Assembly (NCBI GenBank): GCA_000708835.1
Contig: DF237010.1
Location: forward strand, 1 to 64,000
Direction: 5' to 3'
Length of the DNA stretch: 64,000 nucleotides
Source of the DNA: Klebsormidium nitens
Taxonomy: Eukaryota; Streptophyta; Klebsormidiophyceae; Klebsormidiales; Klebsormidiaceae
Shown: positions 52,392 to 64,000 of the stretch, piece by piece
How the letters are laid out: each line of letters starts with the position of its first letter
Position numbering within the stretch: position 1 is the stretch's first letter
Program-made: the position numbers and the translations under genes
Notes under the pieces: generated by a model
Database searches by the model: none
What the model was told of the DNA's origin: nothing
Seen by the model: the letters and a program-made list of their open reading frames with translations, nothing else

Positions 52392-55300
52392 TCAAGCGGC
52401 GGGCGTGCGCGGCCGCCCTTGCTCGATGAGGGTTTTGATGCTGGCGGTGGAGTGCACGCCCAGCACGGGCCGCTCCTGCCGCCAGAGTGCCGCTGCCAGC
52501 GTCCACGTGTCCTCGCCAGCGGACGACAGCGAGGGCCTGTCGCAGCGACCGTCGGGGACGCTCCTGCACACGAGCACAAGGGGAAACATAGAGCCGGGCT
52601 GGCAGCGTACCCGCAACAAGATTTTCCTTGATTCTCAAAAAGGCTGGTTCTGTTTCGTGTCTCGACTGGCTGCATACTGCGAAACCGACAGCGCTGGGAA
52701 TTCCTCGACGGTTCAGCGAGACCCTGAGAAGGACGAAAATGTTGTTTTTGCTTTTATCGAGTCTTCGTCATTTTTAGTACTTCTGGTTGTGCGCATCTAA
52801 CACAAAGAGAGATCTGACTTGGATCAGGCGCGCGAACAGTGCTGATGTCGACAGGTCATCAAAGGATTTGTGCGCCACTACTACTACTTACCAGCTGCCT
52901 TTTGCGATGGAAGCCTCGACTCTGTGTTTGATGCTGATCTCAAAAAGACTGCGTGTCTGTTCGGTACGATGGGAAACGCTTTCCGGGCGAACCCGCGGGC
53001 TTGGTAACCTGCACATAAGAGTCAATCAAGCAGAGTAAGCAGAAAGCTCGGTCAGTCTGTATTGTATCCTGGGAGTCAAATCATCCTTGCCGCTTACAAT
53101 ACGACACCACACAAGCTTCAATGCAAGACAGAGGTGTATTTAACGTTAGCCGAAGTCTGACCATTGTCTGCCCTTCAAAATCGAACATCAATTTGTGAGT
53201 TGGAAAAGAATCTGAAAGGGCTGAAAGTATGGTCCCTCTATTCGGGGTGCCCATCTCTCACGTGCTGCTCGCGGGCTGATTTTCACTCTTGTCCACGTCA
53301 TTTTCAGGCGGTACTTCTGGCCGCTCTTCCGCTTCGGAAGCCTCCAGTTCCACTCTTTCGATTGACTTCCTCAGGTCGCCGTCCGCTTTTTCGCAGAAAC
53401 TGCGTTCAAAAAGCGTCGCGCTTCAGTTTCAGTACGCCTCGTTCGGTTCAAACCCGCTCCCTGATGATACTTGGAAGGCGAAGCCCACGAAGTCCTCGAA
53501 CAAACGCATCAACCTTGAAGCAAAACGGTTCCGGCACGCTGCCCCACCGCTTCCAGGTCACGCCACGTCGAATCGCGGTCTCACCTCGAGAAGTCTAGCC
53601 CAAGAACAAAGTCTAGCAAGCGGTCCGCCTCTTCCGCATCCAACGCGTCAACCTGCGACAAGCACTCCCCCATCAGGCGGGTGAAAAAGCCGGTCTAAAC
53701 AGAGGCCAAGATCAGCGCCGTGCCTTTCTTTGTCTCCCTGCTTGTCATCAAGAACTTTGCTCACAAGATTTCAGAACCAGATACATCCGAAGCTCATCAA
53801 GATGCCCTGCTGCTGTAAGGCCAACTAAAAGTCCGATGGAGTCGGTGAATAAGCTGGCGTTAAGCCCGGCTATGAGCTGGGCAAACTCACGTCTTCTTCC
53901 GTGAGTGCCCACTTGGGCCGTCTTTTCCAGTCCCCCGCACTTTTGGGGCGAGCACCTTTCCTGCTGTTCAATCCTGAAGCACCGACTTTGTTCTCTTTCT
54001 CTGAACCCAAAGTCTCTTGTGAATCCGAATCCTTTTCTCCTCGTCTCCTCCGGAAGGGCCTCTTTGGCGTCGCTCCTTTGCCCTCCCCAGCGGAGCTTGA
54101 CGTGCTTGCCTTTTCTGCTTTCGACGATCCCGAAATGAACTCCCTCCAAACATGGTCAACTTGAACTGTATCTTCTGTCGTCTCCAGTATTGAGACCTCT
54201 CGATGATGGAACGAACACACCGACTGAGCTCGTGCGCTTGCCGCAACCCTTCGACTATATGCATCTGACCCCGCTTCGCCATGATCGACCACGTCGGCAT
54301 TTGCAACTCGTTCGAGAACGCTGTGTGCTCGACCAGGCAAAGACTCCTGCCTCGCTTTCAGCGCGCGCGAGTTTCTGGCCGCTCGCCAAAAGCCCAGATC
54401 ACCCTGGAAGCGGCAGAAAGGAACCTCGTGAGCACCTGGCAAGATCAGCGGGTTCAATCTTGCGCAGTCCTATAGCAGGCCGCATCGCAAAGAGCTCATG
54501 ACGACCGGATTGTTTCGCGTGCGAAGAGGCGGCAATCGACAGGATAGCTTCAAACTAACCTTGCCTTCCCTTATTTTCGTCCTTAGTCGGCTGGAGAAGT
54601 TTGCCACCCCGTCGGTCTTCGGTTCTGCCGCATCCTGATAGGAAGGGAATGCGGTTGTAGTGAGGCACATTCTTTAAGTTGGACTCTTTTTATTCTTGAG
54701 CTGGGTACCTGTTAAGGCCGGAAGCCTTAGCAGATGCTTTGGCATGATGTACTTGTTTCCCCTGAGAAGCTGGCTAACAGTGACCCCCGAAAACAGGACA
54801 AGAGAAGAAGACAATGGGCAGCAAGATGACTTTAAGCCATGTCCGGTCACCTTGCGCTGCTGCTGCAGCTCTCTGTCCCGCGCGGCCAGCCAGCGCCGGT
54901 GCTGCACCAGGGCGGGCAGGGGCAGCGGGTCCCGCGGTAACACCTGCACCACACAGGCCCATCCTCTCAAGCAGGATTACGACCGCGCACCATCTTGCAC
55001 TGCAATCGAAGCTTTCCCTGGCAGCCAGCTAAACCCTTTGAGCTTGTGTTTGGAGTAGCATTATACGGAATTGGTGGATGGAGCGAGCAGCTGCCAGTGA
55101 GCTGTCCAATGAACACAAGAGCCCCCGAGGAAAAGTGCCAGCTTCGTTCCCAAGATTGACACGATGATCATAGTTCGATGCATCATATGTGCGTTTGTCA
55201 AACTTTGGTCTTACGGGCTTTCTCGTTTCCCCGTTCTCACCTTGGCTGGCCCGCTGCTCAGTCCGGCGGGATCGTAGAACACCACGGGCCTGAAGGGCGC

Positions 55301-55474
55301 ACAAACATCGGAGCCCATCGTTTCTTTGTCTGTGCTGCGGCGCGAAATGCTGTGGGGCGATCGGGCATGCCTGCGCGGCTCAGCATTGGTGGGGCGCTCG
55401 CACAGCAGGATCGTCTTCCAATGGCTTGCGCTGCGGGCAGAGAATGACGCAGCCGCAGGCTCTTCTGACGTCAT
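52392..55474 (-). CDS. Unrecognised eight-exon protein
   Basis: Exons 55241-55474, 54851-54943, 54560-54634, 53891-54403, 53585-53694, 53262-53513, 52892-53008 and 52392-52563 join with agreeing phases at consensus splice sites. Exon 6 contains two in-frame TGA codons (53429-53431 and 53423-53425); both vanish if 53400-53435 (36 nt, GT...AG, frame-preserving) is removed, giving 509 residues. The N-terminus holds APFRPVVFYDPAGL and LPALVQHRRWLAARDRELQQ. The middle (about 135-305) is basic and low complexity, with an RRRRGEK cluster. Then come compact helical segments (TGFFTRLMGECLSQVDALD, RLMRLFEDFVGFAFQ) and a C-terminal block (LFEISIKHRVEASIAKGSW, EDTWTLAAALWRQERPVLG). I do not recognise the family. 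The basic middle suggests nucleic-acid contact, but this is only a guess. Confidence 0.65.
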
Positions 55475-56862
55475 GGCCGGGCCACCATTGCCCTGCTGCT
55501 GCAGTCAGTTGCATGTTGTGCACGTGACTGGCACTGGATAACCAGCAAATGGGGTTACAGGAAGCCGTGAGGCGATTGCCTTTGGAGACTAGGATAAAGC
55601 TTCTCGCCCACTGCGTGACGTCGTTTGATGGGGCTCGACTTGGCCGAGCAACACTTCTGGAGGGGACCTGGCTGCTGTTAAACGTGGGCCTCATGAGGCC
55701 TTCTGCACGAGATATTCTCGTTGCAGAGACTGGGGAACTCTACATAGGAGTCTGCTGCACGAGTTTCTCGTTCGATCAGACGTCCGGACAACGTGTATCT
55801 AAGATGAATTCACTTTCTTTAATTTGGGGCGTGCAGATCATCGGATCACGTGAAGATCACCTGACGGGGGGTCTCCATGAATGATTACAGGTCTGTAGTA
55901 GGTAGCACTCAGACTGGCATCGGAGGACGCATTGGGTGATAGTGGTTGGTTTGCACGAGATTTGCATTTGGGACCGGGGTTGATCAGCTATACACGATCT
56001 TCAAGCTGATGAGGATGACATCACAATCAGGGCCAATTAAAATCTCTGACAGGATCTTGTGATGTTGGACAAACTGCCTTAGGTACACAAAGGCCGAAAA
56101 GGCAATGAACGCATATGCCCGGAGTAGCGGTTGTGCAAACGTCCCCTGATCACGCAACCACTGTGAATTCTATCGATCTATGAAGTGGCCCTTAAATAAT
56201 CCGATGACGTTCTTTAAATGTTTCTGTTGATGTTCTGGGGGACGTACAACGTTACAACGTTTCAGGCCCTTTTTAGGGCATTCTTGGTATATGGCCATCA
56301 GACTCGCACCAAAAAAAACAGCAGGTGTTTCGTGTACATAAATACTTCGTAGGTTGTTTTCGTCCATTGTGTCCGGAAGTGCCGAAGGTAGAAAGTTCAC
56401 ACCTGAGTCCGTCGAGGCAGCTAGCCTCGGCCTGCCCGGGCCTATCATAGAAGTTTTAGTCACAGGCTGAGGGAAGGCTTGAGCCTTGGTCAACCGCGAA
56501 CTTCGGAACCCAGCCCCTGATGATCGCGCGCATTTTGGAATGCCTCCGATGACGTCGATGAAATTTTATCGACGGCTGTCTAAAGGACCCATTCTTTCGC
56601 TGCAGGGTAACGGTGCAAAAGGCCGGTAAAGCTACGCTGCTCGTGCATGCATGGGCAGTTCAAACCCGACAAAGAAAACTCACCCTGGGCCTTGGCCCTG
56701 GGTGTTCGCAATTCGCGTGGCAGCATTGAAATCCTGACAAGGTGTTGGGCGGCGCCTGCAAGAACTTGAAGACGGCATCATCATGGTCACGGTGCCAAAC
56801 ACTTTGCTCAAACAGCCGTGTCTTTGAGCCTCGACAGGAGCACTCTCACCTTTGATTCCGGA
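55475..56862. promoter_or_regulatory. Divergent promoter spacer (unknown gene / TTC27)
   Basis: 1388 bp between opposing start codons. Nothing beyond the presumed 5' UTRs and promoters was recognised; a small plus-strand open frame at 55549-55884 lacks support. Confidence 0.4.
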
Positions 56863-59800
56863 ATGGCGCCGTCTACCGACTCACTCTTTGAGCTGCGGTT
56901 GCTGCGCACTTCTCTCAGCGGCGCTTCGACCCCGCCCACCACCCCTGATGATGCCAGCCCCCAGGCCCTCCACCTGGCGGACACCCTCCTGAGGCTCATT
57001 GAAGCGGGCCGATATCTCGACGCGCTGCGCAGCTCGGGGGCGCGCTTGGTGTTAGGCCCTTCCATGCTGCCGGGGGCTGACCAGAAGCACGATGACCCAC
57101 AGCATTACTATCAGGGCGTGCGAGAGAAGGCTCAGGAGCTGCGCGAAACGGAGGGGGGACCACTGTTGACGACGGCGGTCGGGGTGGCGGCGTTGTATGC
57201 ATTTGTCCAAGTAAACATCCTGGGTCCACAGGCGCAATTCCCGCCCTTCCCGCTTGCGAGTTCTGCAGCTTCGGAGACCGCACATGGCGACACCGCCGAG
57301 CAAGAAACCTCCGATGATTTTGCTGATTTCGCTGCCAGCATTCAGAGTAGCACCAGTGGGGAGACTGCGGACAGTGCGCAGGCAGGGCCAGGCTTTGATT
57401 GGGACGATTGGGCGCGTCGAGAGTTAGTCATAGACGGCACGGATGTAGTGGGCCGGTACGCCCTCCCTCAGTACCTGCTGCTAGCGCGCATCCTACTAGT
57501 GGAGCCCCACGTTCAGAACCTGGGAGCGTCCCCAACCACAGAGGTTCCACCTCCTCTTCCATCAGGAGAATCGGCCTCTTCTCAAAGCCCCAATTTGCCC
57601 CAAATCACGCTGACTCCGCCTGAGAATAGTAGTGCCCCCCTGAGCGGCTACTGGTGGGCTGCCCGCACTCTGTTGGTAGAGCAGCGCCTGCTGGCGGAGC
57701 ACTCGGCGTCGCTGCGGGGGGCTATCTTCCTCCTGCTGCCGGCTGTGCTGGAAAGCTTTGGAAGCGCACAAGCAGCGCAGCGGAGCATCCCAGCGGGTGA
57801 TGCCTGGAAAGCAGGGGAGGCGGGTGTGGTGGCAGGAGTGGCTTGCTTGGAGGCGGGCTTGGCACAGCATGCCTACAGGCAGACTGATGCAGCGGCGGCG
57901 CTGTTCGAAAGGGCGGCCCGGGAAAGTGGGCTGGAAATTGAGGTCACGGGGGCGCTTGGGTACAGGACGCCACATCAGGTAAGATCTGATCTGCACCACT
58001 TTTTCTGATGATGTTCTCATTCCCGACCTTGTCCCAAGTGTTCGAATTCAATGCGTCTATCCTTTCCAACCCTCAGTGAGAACGTTAACCAGTCTGCTTA
58101 AATATGATTCTAACCTTGTGACGATTGAGTCTTTGAGGCCTCAGTCCAAGAATATCGATTCACCAGTCTTCAATTACTATTGAAACCAGTCGCATAAGAT
58201 GGAAGAGAGTCTGATCAGTACCATCCTGCGAGTGTGACCTTTGCCTCCCCTTCCAGGTGGATGCCAAGGCGCAGATGGTCGTCCGCACAGCTACCACCGG
58301 CCCTGCAGCCACTTACGATTCAGACCCCGACGAACCCACCACTTCGACACCCCCTCCTCCAGAGTCCCTCCTCCCAAAAGACAAGTTTGCCGCCGACACC
58401 GAAGTCTTTATGCAGCCGCGCCTTGTTCCCTCCGCCCAGCCAGATTCGCAGCGCCTCACTTCAATAGCCCAATGCCTGCTGCTAGCGCACTGTTTGGATG
58501 TGCGGAAGCAGAGCCCGAGCGACGAGCTGATAGCGTGGCAGGCGGCGCCCTTTTTGGAGGCGGTGCAAGCGCAGAAAAGGCAGCGACCTGGGGTGCGTGC
58601 CGCGGGAGGGCTGGCGCGCGCCCGCTGGGAGAGGCACCGCGGCAGGACACGCGAGCGGGCCTTCCTCACCATGCAGCAGCTGGTGAGTGGACAGGATTGT
58701 GGGGTATGTTGGTTGGTTTCTAGGTCATGGATCAAAATGGAGATTCGAATTCCTAGGCTGTCGGCCCTCCTCAGCCCAGGAAATGCTCAAGCGTCGAGCC
58801 AAGCTTCAGCGCAGCCAATCAGAACGGAATTGAGGCTCACGAGTCATGTGTGACTTTCCAGCAAGCTCTGGAATTCTTCAACCCACATTTCCGTGGATCG
58901 AGGGAATGTGGGGCCCCGGGGATGCTCTATAATGATTTACCCATCACACATCCTGAGCTCTTTGCCCGGTCACTTCAACCTCCTCGACACACCAGGCAAA
59001 GTCGCACTCCCGCAAGCGCAGCCCCTTACGCTCTCATCCCCTCTAGGTGGACGAGCTGAGCGGCGCCGACATCCCTGCAAACAGTCACCCTGCAACCGCT
59101 GCGTCTCGGCTACGGTACGGGCTGTCGGTGTGGTTCCCGTCGTGGCCCGCCCTGCAGAAGGAGCTGGGCGAGGAGATGGTGCGCAACGGCATGGTGGGCG
59201 CAGCGCTGGACGTCTTCGAGCGGCTGGAGCTGTGGGACAACCTCATCTACTGCCTCAAGTGAGCGCGGCTCGGTGTTGCTGATTGCAGGGGAGCACAAGA
59301 AGGGCTTTCGAAGCATGCAAAAGATCGAATGTCGACGTGTGGAAGTGTTTCGTCGGCTGTTGTTGTCTGAAGCGCACGAGATTCTGCAAATGTCCATAGT
59401 TTTGTGATCCTCTTGTTTTAAGGGGCTCCTGGGCTCAGGACTCTGAGTTGGTATCGGACCTGAGTTGCTTGGGGGCCTTTTACTGCGAATGGATCTTCAG
59501 GTGATCTTTCCCTTTTTTGGATTTCGCGCTCTTTATCACTTGCAAATCCGAAACGAAAAAGCTAGCATCTGACTTCAGACTGGTGCGGCGTACAGGGGCC
59601 TCGGCAAGGTGGCCCAAGCGACCTCTCTGGTGCGGGCGCGGCTGGAGGTGTCGCCCAAAGACCCGCGGCTGTGGTGCAGCCTGGGCGACCTCACTCTCGA
59701 CGACGCGTGCTACACCAAGGCCTGGGAAGTCTCGGCGCACCGCCACGCGCGCGCGCAGCGCTCCCTCGCAAAGTCCGCACAGGTACGCCCAGCGCCACTG

Positions 59801-62070
59801 GCTATATGCATTTGTACTGGTGCACCCTCAGGATTGAGATGGGTCGACAGTGGAATCGCTGAGCAATGGTTTGTAGAGTCTGTCCCTAGCTTATATGCCT
59901 TAGCTTGAGGCCTCTTCCTTTACAAATCTGACGGCATTGGAGTCATCGGAAGTACTTTCTCATGTGATTGTCATCCTGGTCGTATTGGTTTCTGGCAGTA
60001 TTGGTGGAGCGACTGTGTGTCCTTGCGTTAGCTCCTTCTCCCGTTTCGAGCAACTTCGTCCCATCCTAGTTTTCCTCTCAACGGCTCTTTCTTTTCAGGG
60101 CCGGGGCGACTTTGCGGCTGCCATCCGGCACTGGGAGCTCGCCCTGGCCATCAACCCACTCTTCAGCGGGGCTTGGTTCGAGCTCGCCTTCGCCGCGCTG
60201 AAAGAGGGGGACGACAAACGCGCGATCAATGTAAGGAACCGCTTGCCGAATATGAGGACATTGAATCCGACGGCTAAAGGCAGACGTGCTGGCCCGTCAA
60301 GCTTTTACACCTTTTGCAAGGTTTGCCTCTGTAATGCTCAGCTCTTGTTCCGGCTTTCTAGAAAAGGTCCGTGAATGGATGTCGTAGAAAGCGTTCCGCA
60401 GGCCAATCTGGCTAGATGGATGGAACTTGTCAATGTTGACGTGGGCCATAGACGGATGTGTAACAACGCCCACACTTCTTGACGCAGGCGCTGACGCGGA
60501 CGGTGCAGCTGGAGCCGGACAATGGCGAGGCGTGGAACAACATCGGGGCGCTGAATCTCAAGGCGGACAACTTTAAAGAGGCCTACATCGCGCTGCAGGA
60601 AGTGAGCCACACTGCCTGCAAAATTAGTGGACGGTCGCTGAGGCACGGATTGTGATCCGGCGGGGTTCTTCACTGGCTGCCGAGCATTCCGCTTGCGTTT
60701 TGGTTTAGACTCGTGAATTCCAACTTGCCTGTTTAGTGCTCTGGTTGTTTTGTGACCATCTTGTGATGGCACTCTTTCTCTTCCTCTTGGCATTTCGCCG
60801 GTGTCGAACACGACAATCTTCGGGATTAAGGTTTTCGGTTCGGCATCGAACGCCCTCGTGAGTAAATTACTGAGTTCAGTCCTTGTACGAAGCATTTGAC
60901 ACGCGGCAATCCGTGTGCAGGCGGTCAAGTACCGGCACGACCAGTGGCAGTCGTGGGAGAACCTGGGCAAGGCGGCGCTGGGCGTGCGCGCGTACGGGCA
61001 GGCGTGCCGCGCCACCGCCAAGGTGCTCGACCTCTCGCGCGACAAGCGCCTCGACGTCAGCACGCTGCGCCGCCTCGTCGAATGGGTCGAACACAGCCGC
61101 AAAAGTGACGCCAGCGGAGCGGCCCACTCCGCTGGAGCGCCGCCGGAACCAAGTGGGGGAATGGGCCCGGGCTTCAAATCTGGGCCGGTTACCACAACCG
61201 TGGAAGAAGTTTCGAATAGCGTGAACGAGCCGGAAGGGCTGAGCGCTGCTGATGTGGCGGCGGCCGTTCACGCGGCCGCGGATGGGGGCGACGAGGAGGA
61301 GAGCGGCAGCGGAGGGGTGGCGGAAAGCGGGCCGGAAGAGGGGGGGGAACTGGCGTCGGAAAGGGAATTATCAGCGGTTGGAGAACTACTGAAGCGAGCG
61401 GTGGGCAGCGGGGAGGGGGGTGCGGAGGTGTGGGGCCTGCAGGCACGCTTCTTCGAGGCGACGGGTGACGTGGACATGGCCAAGGAGAGCAGGCTCAAGC
61501 AAGTGCGCGCGCTGCAGGTGAGCAGCGCACCCGCGTAGCCGGGCGCGGGGATGCACTCCACATTTGTTGAGCGAGAGTCTGTTTGAAAGCTCGACCTGCG
61601 ATGGAAGGAACTTGGATGCCGACGTTCAGTGACGAACAAGCATCAGCCCAGCCACTTTATAAATGTGATCAAGGTCAGTTTCCCTTCTCGGCCCCTCACC
61701 TACTGAGAAGCGGAGCGTAAAACGCACGAAACATGTTCGAGGAGTGATTGTGATATTCAGGATGTTTGCCTGACTAAATGCTTGCTGTCGTGCTTACTTG
61801 CAGAGCTCCAGCTGGCAGCACGAGGACGCTGGGTTTGAGGCGATGGCTGCGGCGTCCATAGCTCTCGCTGACGTCTACATGGCGTCATCTGCTGCTGCTG
61901 CCGGTCAAGGGGCAGGCCGCGAGAAGCGGGAACTAGGGGCGGCGAGGCTGCAGCTGAGGGGAGTGATCAAGCAGGCGCAGGAACGGTTTAGCGGTACGGC
62001 CAGCTATGCTGCCTTGGAGGGAAGTCTGGCGAAAGTGGAGGAAGCTCTCAAGAACCTCAGCAGTGGATGA
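56863..62070 (+). CDS. TTC27: Tetratricopeptide repeat protein 27 (TTC27/EMW1)
   Basis: Eight exons, 1016 residues: 56863-57978, 58257-58682, 59047-59258, 59596-59782, 60099-60230, 60488-60601, 60921-61517 and 61804-62070. The start is the first in-frame ATG (MAPSTDSLFELRLLRTSLSG). The N-terminal half is helical with an acidic insert. TPR repeats span about 590-790, with LSFQ-type family blocks such as GDFAAAIRHWELALAINP, LEPDNGEAWNNIGALNLK and AVKYRHDQWQSWENLG, which match TTC27 and yeast Emw1. RLRYGLSVWFPSWPALQKEL and LELWDNLIYCLK just before the TPRs also fit. An Ala/Glu/Gly-rich insert at about 830-900 is lineage-specific. TTC27 is a conserved TPR protein; the yeast homologue is essential and linked to cell-wall integrity. 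Confidence 0.9.
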
Positions 62071-63206
62071 TGACACTCATTCTATCGAAGGCGTCCTTGC
62101 TCGATCGCTTGCATGCGCACTCGCCTACAAATCTCGTTTCTTGGATGCTTATCGTGTCTCGTAGGGAGCATAAGTGTTCCGGTTTCGGTCCAGTTTGACC
62201 GCAGCTTAGTCTAGCTAGGCGCCGCTGCTTGAAAAATGATCCCACGGTGAATCAAGTCAGCAAACGCGGATGCGAATATATATGATCACGAGATCTGACT
62301 TATGCACCCACATGCTCATGTTCATGGCTTCGCGTGACACGTTCGGGCACCTGGCGTGCGCAGTTGGACGCTCAGTTCAGGTTAGACTCTCGGTTCAACG
62401 AAGATTTGATCAGGCCGCGCGAGAACAATCGGCACGAGCCTGTTTATAATCATCGACTATACACCAATTGAACATGTCAGTGTGCGCCCGGCTGCATGGG
62501 CGGTTTGAGTCCTATGCCAGTGACAATCGCGCGATTGATCTCGTAAGACGGTTCACCATGAGTATCGGCTATTGAGATAGGTACCGGCGTGCCATGCCGA
62601 GTAAAGTCTTCGAAACAGCTTTCTCGCGGTGTTGATGAGCGGGCCAATGTACGACTCCAGATTGTAATTGCCATCTCCAATACAATAGCTAGCGTGAATC
62701 TTGTAAACGATTCAATTCCACTTCAACTTCGTCTAGCATATCCCTAGTCCACAACTCGTTTCGAGCCCTCTGACAACATTAACTATTTTGCAGCACGGTA
62801 GCTCAACTGGATAACTGGATGTTACAAAGTTACCGCAAACTCGATCGAGGTCGAGGCCATAAAGTCTTCAATTTACGGCGTCCGCGAGCGGAAACAAGCC
62901 TCGGCGTCAGAGTTGTCGAGTCAAAAATGAATGATATATAGGCCAACGTTGCACGCCCACTGCTTTGCAAATCCCTAGCCCAGCCCCTGATTGAGCTTCT
63001 CTGAATCGCTCAGCAGAAAGCTGTGTACAGAGAGCATGGTCGTCGAACTACGCCCTCTCTAAAAGGCTGTCATATTGATCAACTGCAAAACGGACCCAGC
63101 CTGATCTCTCCAAGAATGTATCCAAAAGCATTTACGTCTAATCGGCAACACCACACCCCCATCATTCAACAACGTGAGCAGAGCAGCCCCAAATATCTCA
63201 CAATTA
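62071..63206. other. Convergent 3' spacer, no gene seen
   Basis: It lies between the TTC27 and AOX 3' ends, AT-rich with GATC, CATG and CTAG palindromes (62110-62460). No supported gene. A weak tRNA-like segment near 62796 was considered and rejected. Confidence 0.5.
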
Positions 63207-63756
63207 CTAGTGGTAGCCAATTGGTGCAGGGGACTCCTTGAGATCCTTTCCTTCCGTCTTGATGTTCTGCAGCGACGAGGCAACTGGCGCGTAAGCATTT
63301 GCTGCCCTCGAGTTCCTCGATGAAGCACAAGTAGCACATGCAGACAGGCGGCCAGGCAAACCTCAACCCCCATCAATCGCGGAACTACAATTTGGAACCC
63401 TTCAGCGGGCCCGAAGCACAGCGCACGTGAGAGAAGCAGGCCAGTCTGCCAATCTTCACTACCTAAATCCGAAACCATGCAAAATGGCGGACAAGTGCCA
63501 ATTCTACGTCCAAGTTCGACATTCTCCTTTCTCTCTGTCCGTATCCAATAGGAGAACAGAGTTACTGCAATTCTTAATCGCTTCTCATGTGCTCACCGCG
63601 GCGTAGTGGTTGACGTCCCGGTGGTGCGCCTCGTCGGCCCTGACCGCGAGGACCACGTCGCGCAGCTTGGCATCCTTGGGCAGCCGCCAGTAGTCGATTG
63701 CAATCGCGGGGGCGGCCGTGTTGGCGATCTTGCCGCTGTCAATGGCCTCCAAGTAA
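63207..63756 (-). CDS. AOX: Alternative oxidase, C-terminal exons (partial)
   Basis: The last two exons of an alternative oxidase, at 63597-63756 and 63207-63266, joined in phase 0. AOX is the di-iron ubiquinol oxidase on the matrix face of the inner mitochondrial membrane. It oxidises ubiquinol and reduces oxygen to water, bypassing complexes III and IV. The visible part reads [40 protein letters not shown] and then [13 protein letters not shown], which carries the E-x-x-H iron ligands, and ends [10 protein letters not shown] as in plant enzymes. The upstream two thirds, with the other iron ligands, lie beyond the right edge; the sequence from 63757 to 64000 looks like intron. Confidence 0.95.
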
Positions 63757-64000
63757 CTGCGAACGCGAGAGGAAGCTCCTACTTATGGCCGTCGATGGGG
63801 TTTAAAGCCGTAACCAGAGCCCCGCCTTGCGGGTTAAGGAGGTTGTGGAAGAAAGACGTCAACATGGAGTCAAAACGGAAAGACGGCACGCCAATTCAAG
63901 GAAAGTGGAATAGAGGAGAGAGCACAATCAAGTGGAAACTGGGAGGCCTCAAACGGAGTCGCAGGTTACTGGCGACGATGACGGACCTCACAATGTCTCA
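63757..64000 (-). other. AOX: Probable AOX intron
   Basis: The AOX exon starts at 63756 after a TTCGCAG acceptor, in the middle of a codon, so an upstream exon must exist. No AOX sequence was recognised in these 244 bp, so they are taken as part of an intron that continues past the edge. Confidence 0.55.

Noticed and set aside
62796-62860. tRNA-like segment (GGTAGCTCAACTGGATAA)
   Set aside because: It has a D-arm-like start, but no proper T-arm (GGTTCRANNCC) or acceptor stem pairs with it.

Overview
This is nuclear DNA from a photosynthetic eukaryote, most likely a green alga. The genes have many short introns (mostly about 150-500 bp) with GTGAG/GTAAG donors and TGCAG acceptors, and the exons are GC-rich while the spacers are AT-richer. 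The plant-type set (alternative oxidase, an FY-like polyadenylation factor, NUP160, TTC27/EMW1) fits Viridiplantae. The intron style and protein compactness look chlorophyte to me, perhaps trebouxiophyte, but that is inference from style, not a search. There are no operons, phage or CRISPR features. All gene models below were built by hand from reading-frame continuity, splice sites and codon phase.

Layout. (1) 1-2.5 kb: spacer with a degenerate AGTCGC array and a PIF/Harbinger-like MITE. (2) 2522-4900 (-): a P-loop GTPase with a basic tail, divergent from (3) 5870-10780 (+): a 1109-residue protein with ankyrin repeats, two CCCH zinc fingers, an RRM and a C-terminal RING. (4) 12242-16894 (-): lysyl-tRNA synthetase, divergent from (5) 17843-21734 (+): mitochondrial-type aspartate aminotransferase. 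(6) 23279-25165 (-): a basic/acidic coiled-coil protein of unknown function. (7) 28703-32591 (-): FY/WDR33, divergent (438 bp apart) from (8) 33030-43484 (+): nucleoporin NUP160. (9) 44581-50149 (-): a single-pass membrane protein whose ectodomain is a duplicated double-Cache-like module. (10) 50.1-52.4 kb: spacer with a second MITE and hairpins. (11) 52392-55474 (-): an unrecognised eight-exon protein with a 36-nt intron-like segment carrying two in-frame TGA codons. (12) 56863-62070 (+): TTC27. (13) 63207-63756 (-): the last two exons of alternative oxidase, which runs off the right edge.

The genes do not form one pathway. They are a housekeeping mix: translation (KARS), amino-acid and respiratory metabolism (AAT, AOX), mRNA 3'-end formation (FY), nuclear transport (NUP160) and a TPR protein. 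The genes that stand out are the tandem Cache-like receptor-type protein, the ANK-CCCH-RRM-RING protein and the unknown gene at 52.4-55.5 kb. Two genome-level patterns also stand out: GC-AG introns in three conserved genes, and islands of palindromic tetranucleotides (CATG/GATC/CTAG/TGCA) that lie at 3' gene junctions rather than in the divergent promoters.
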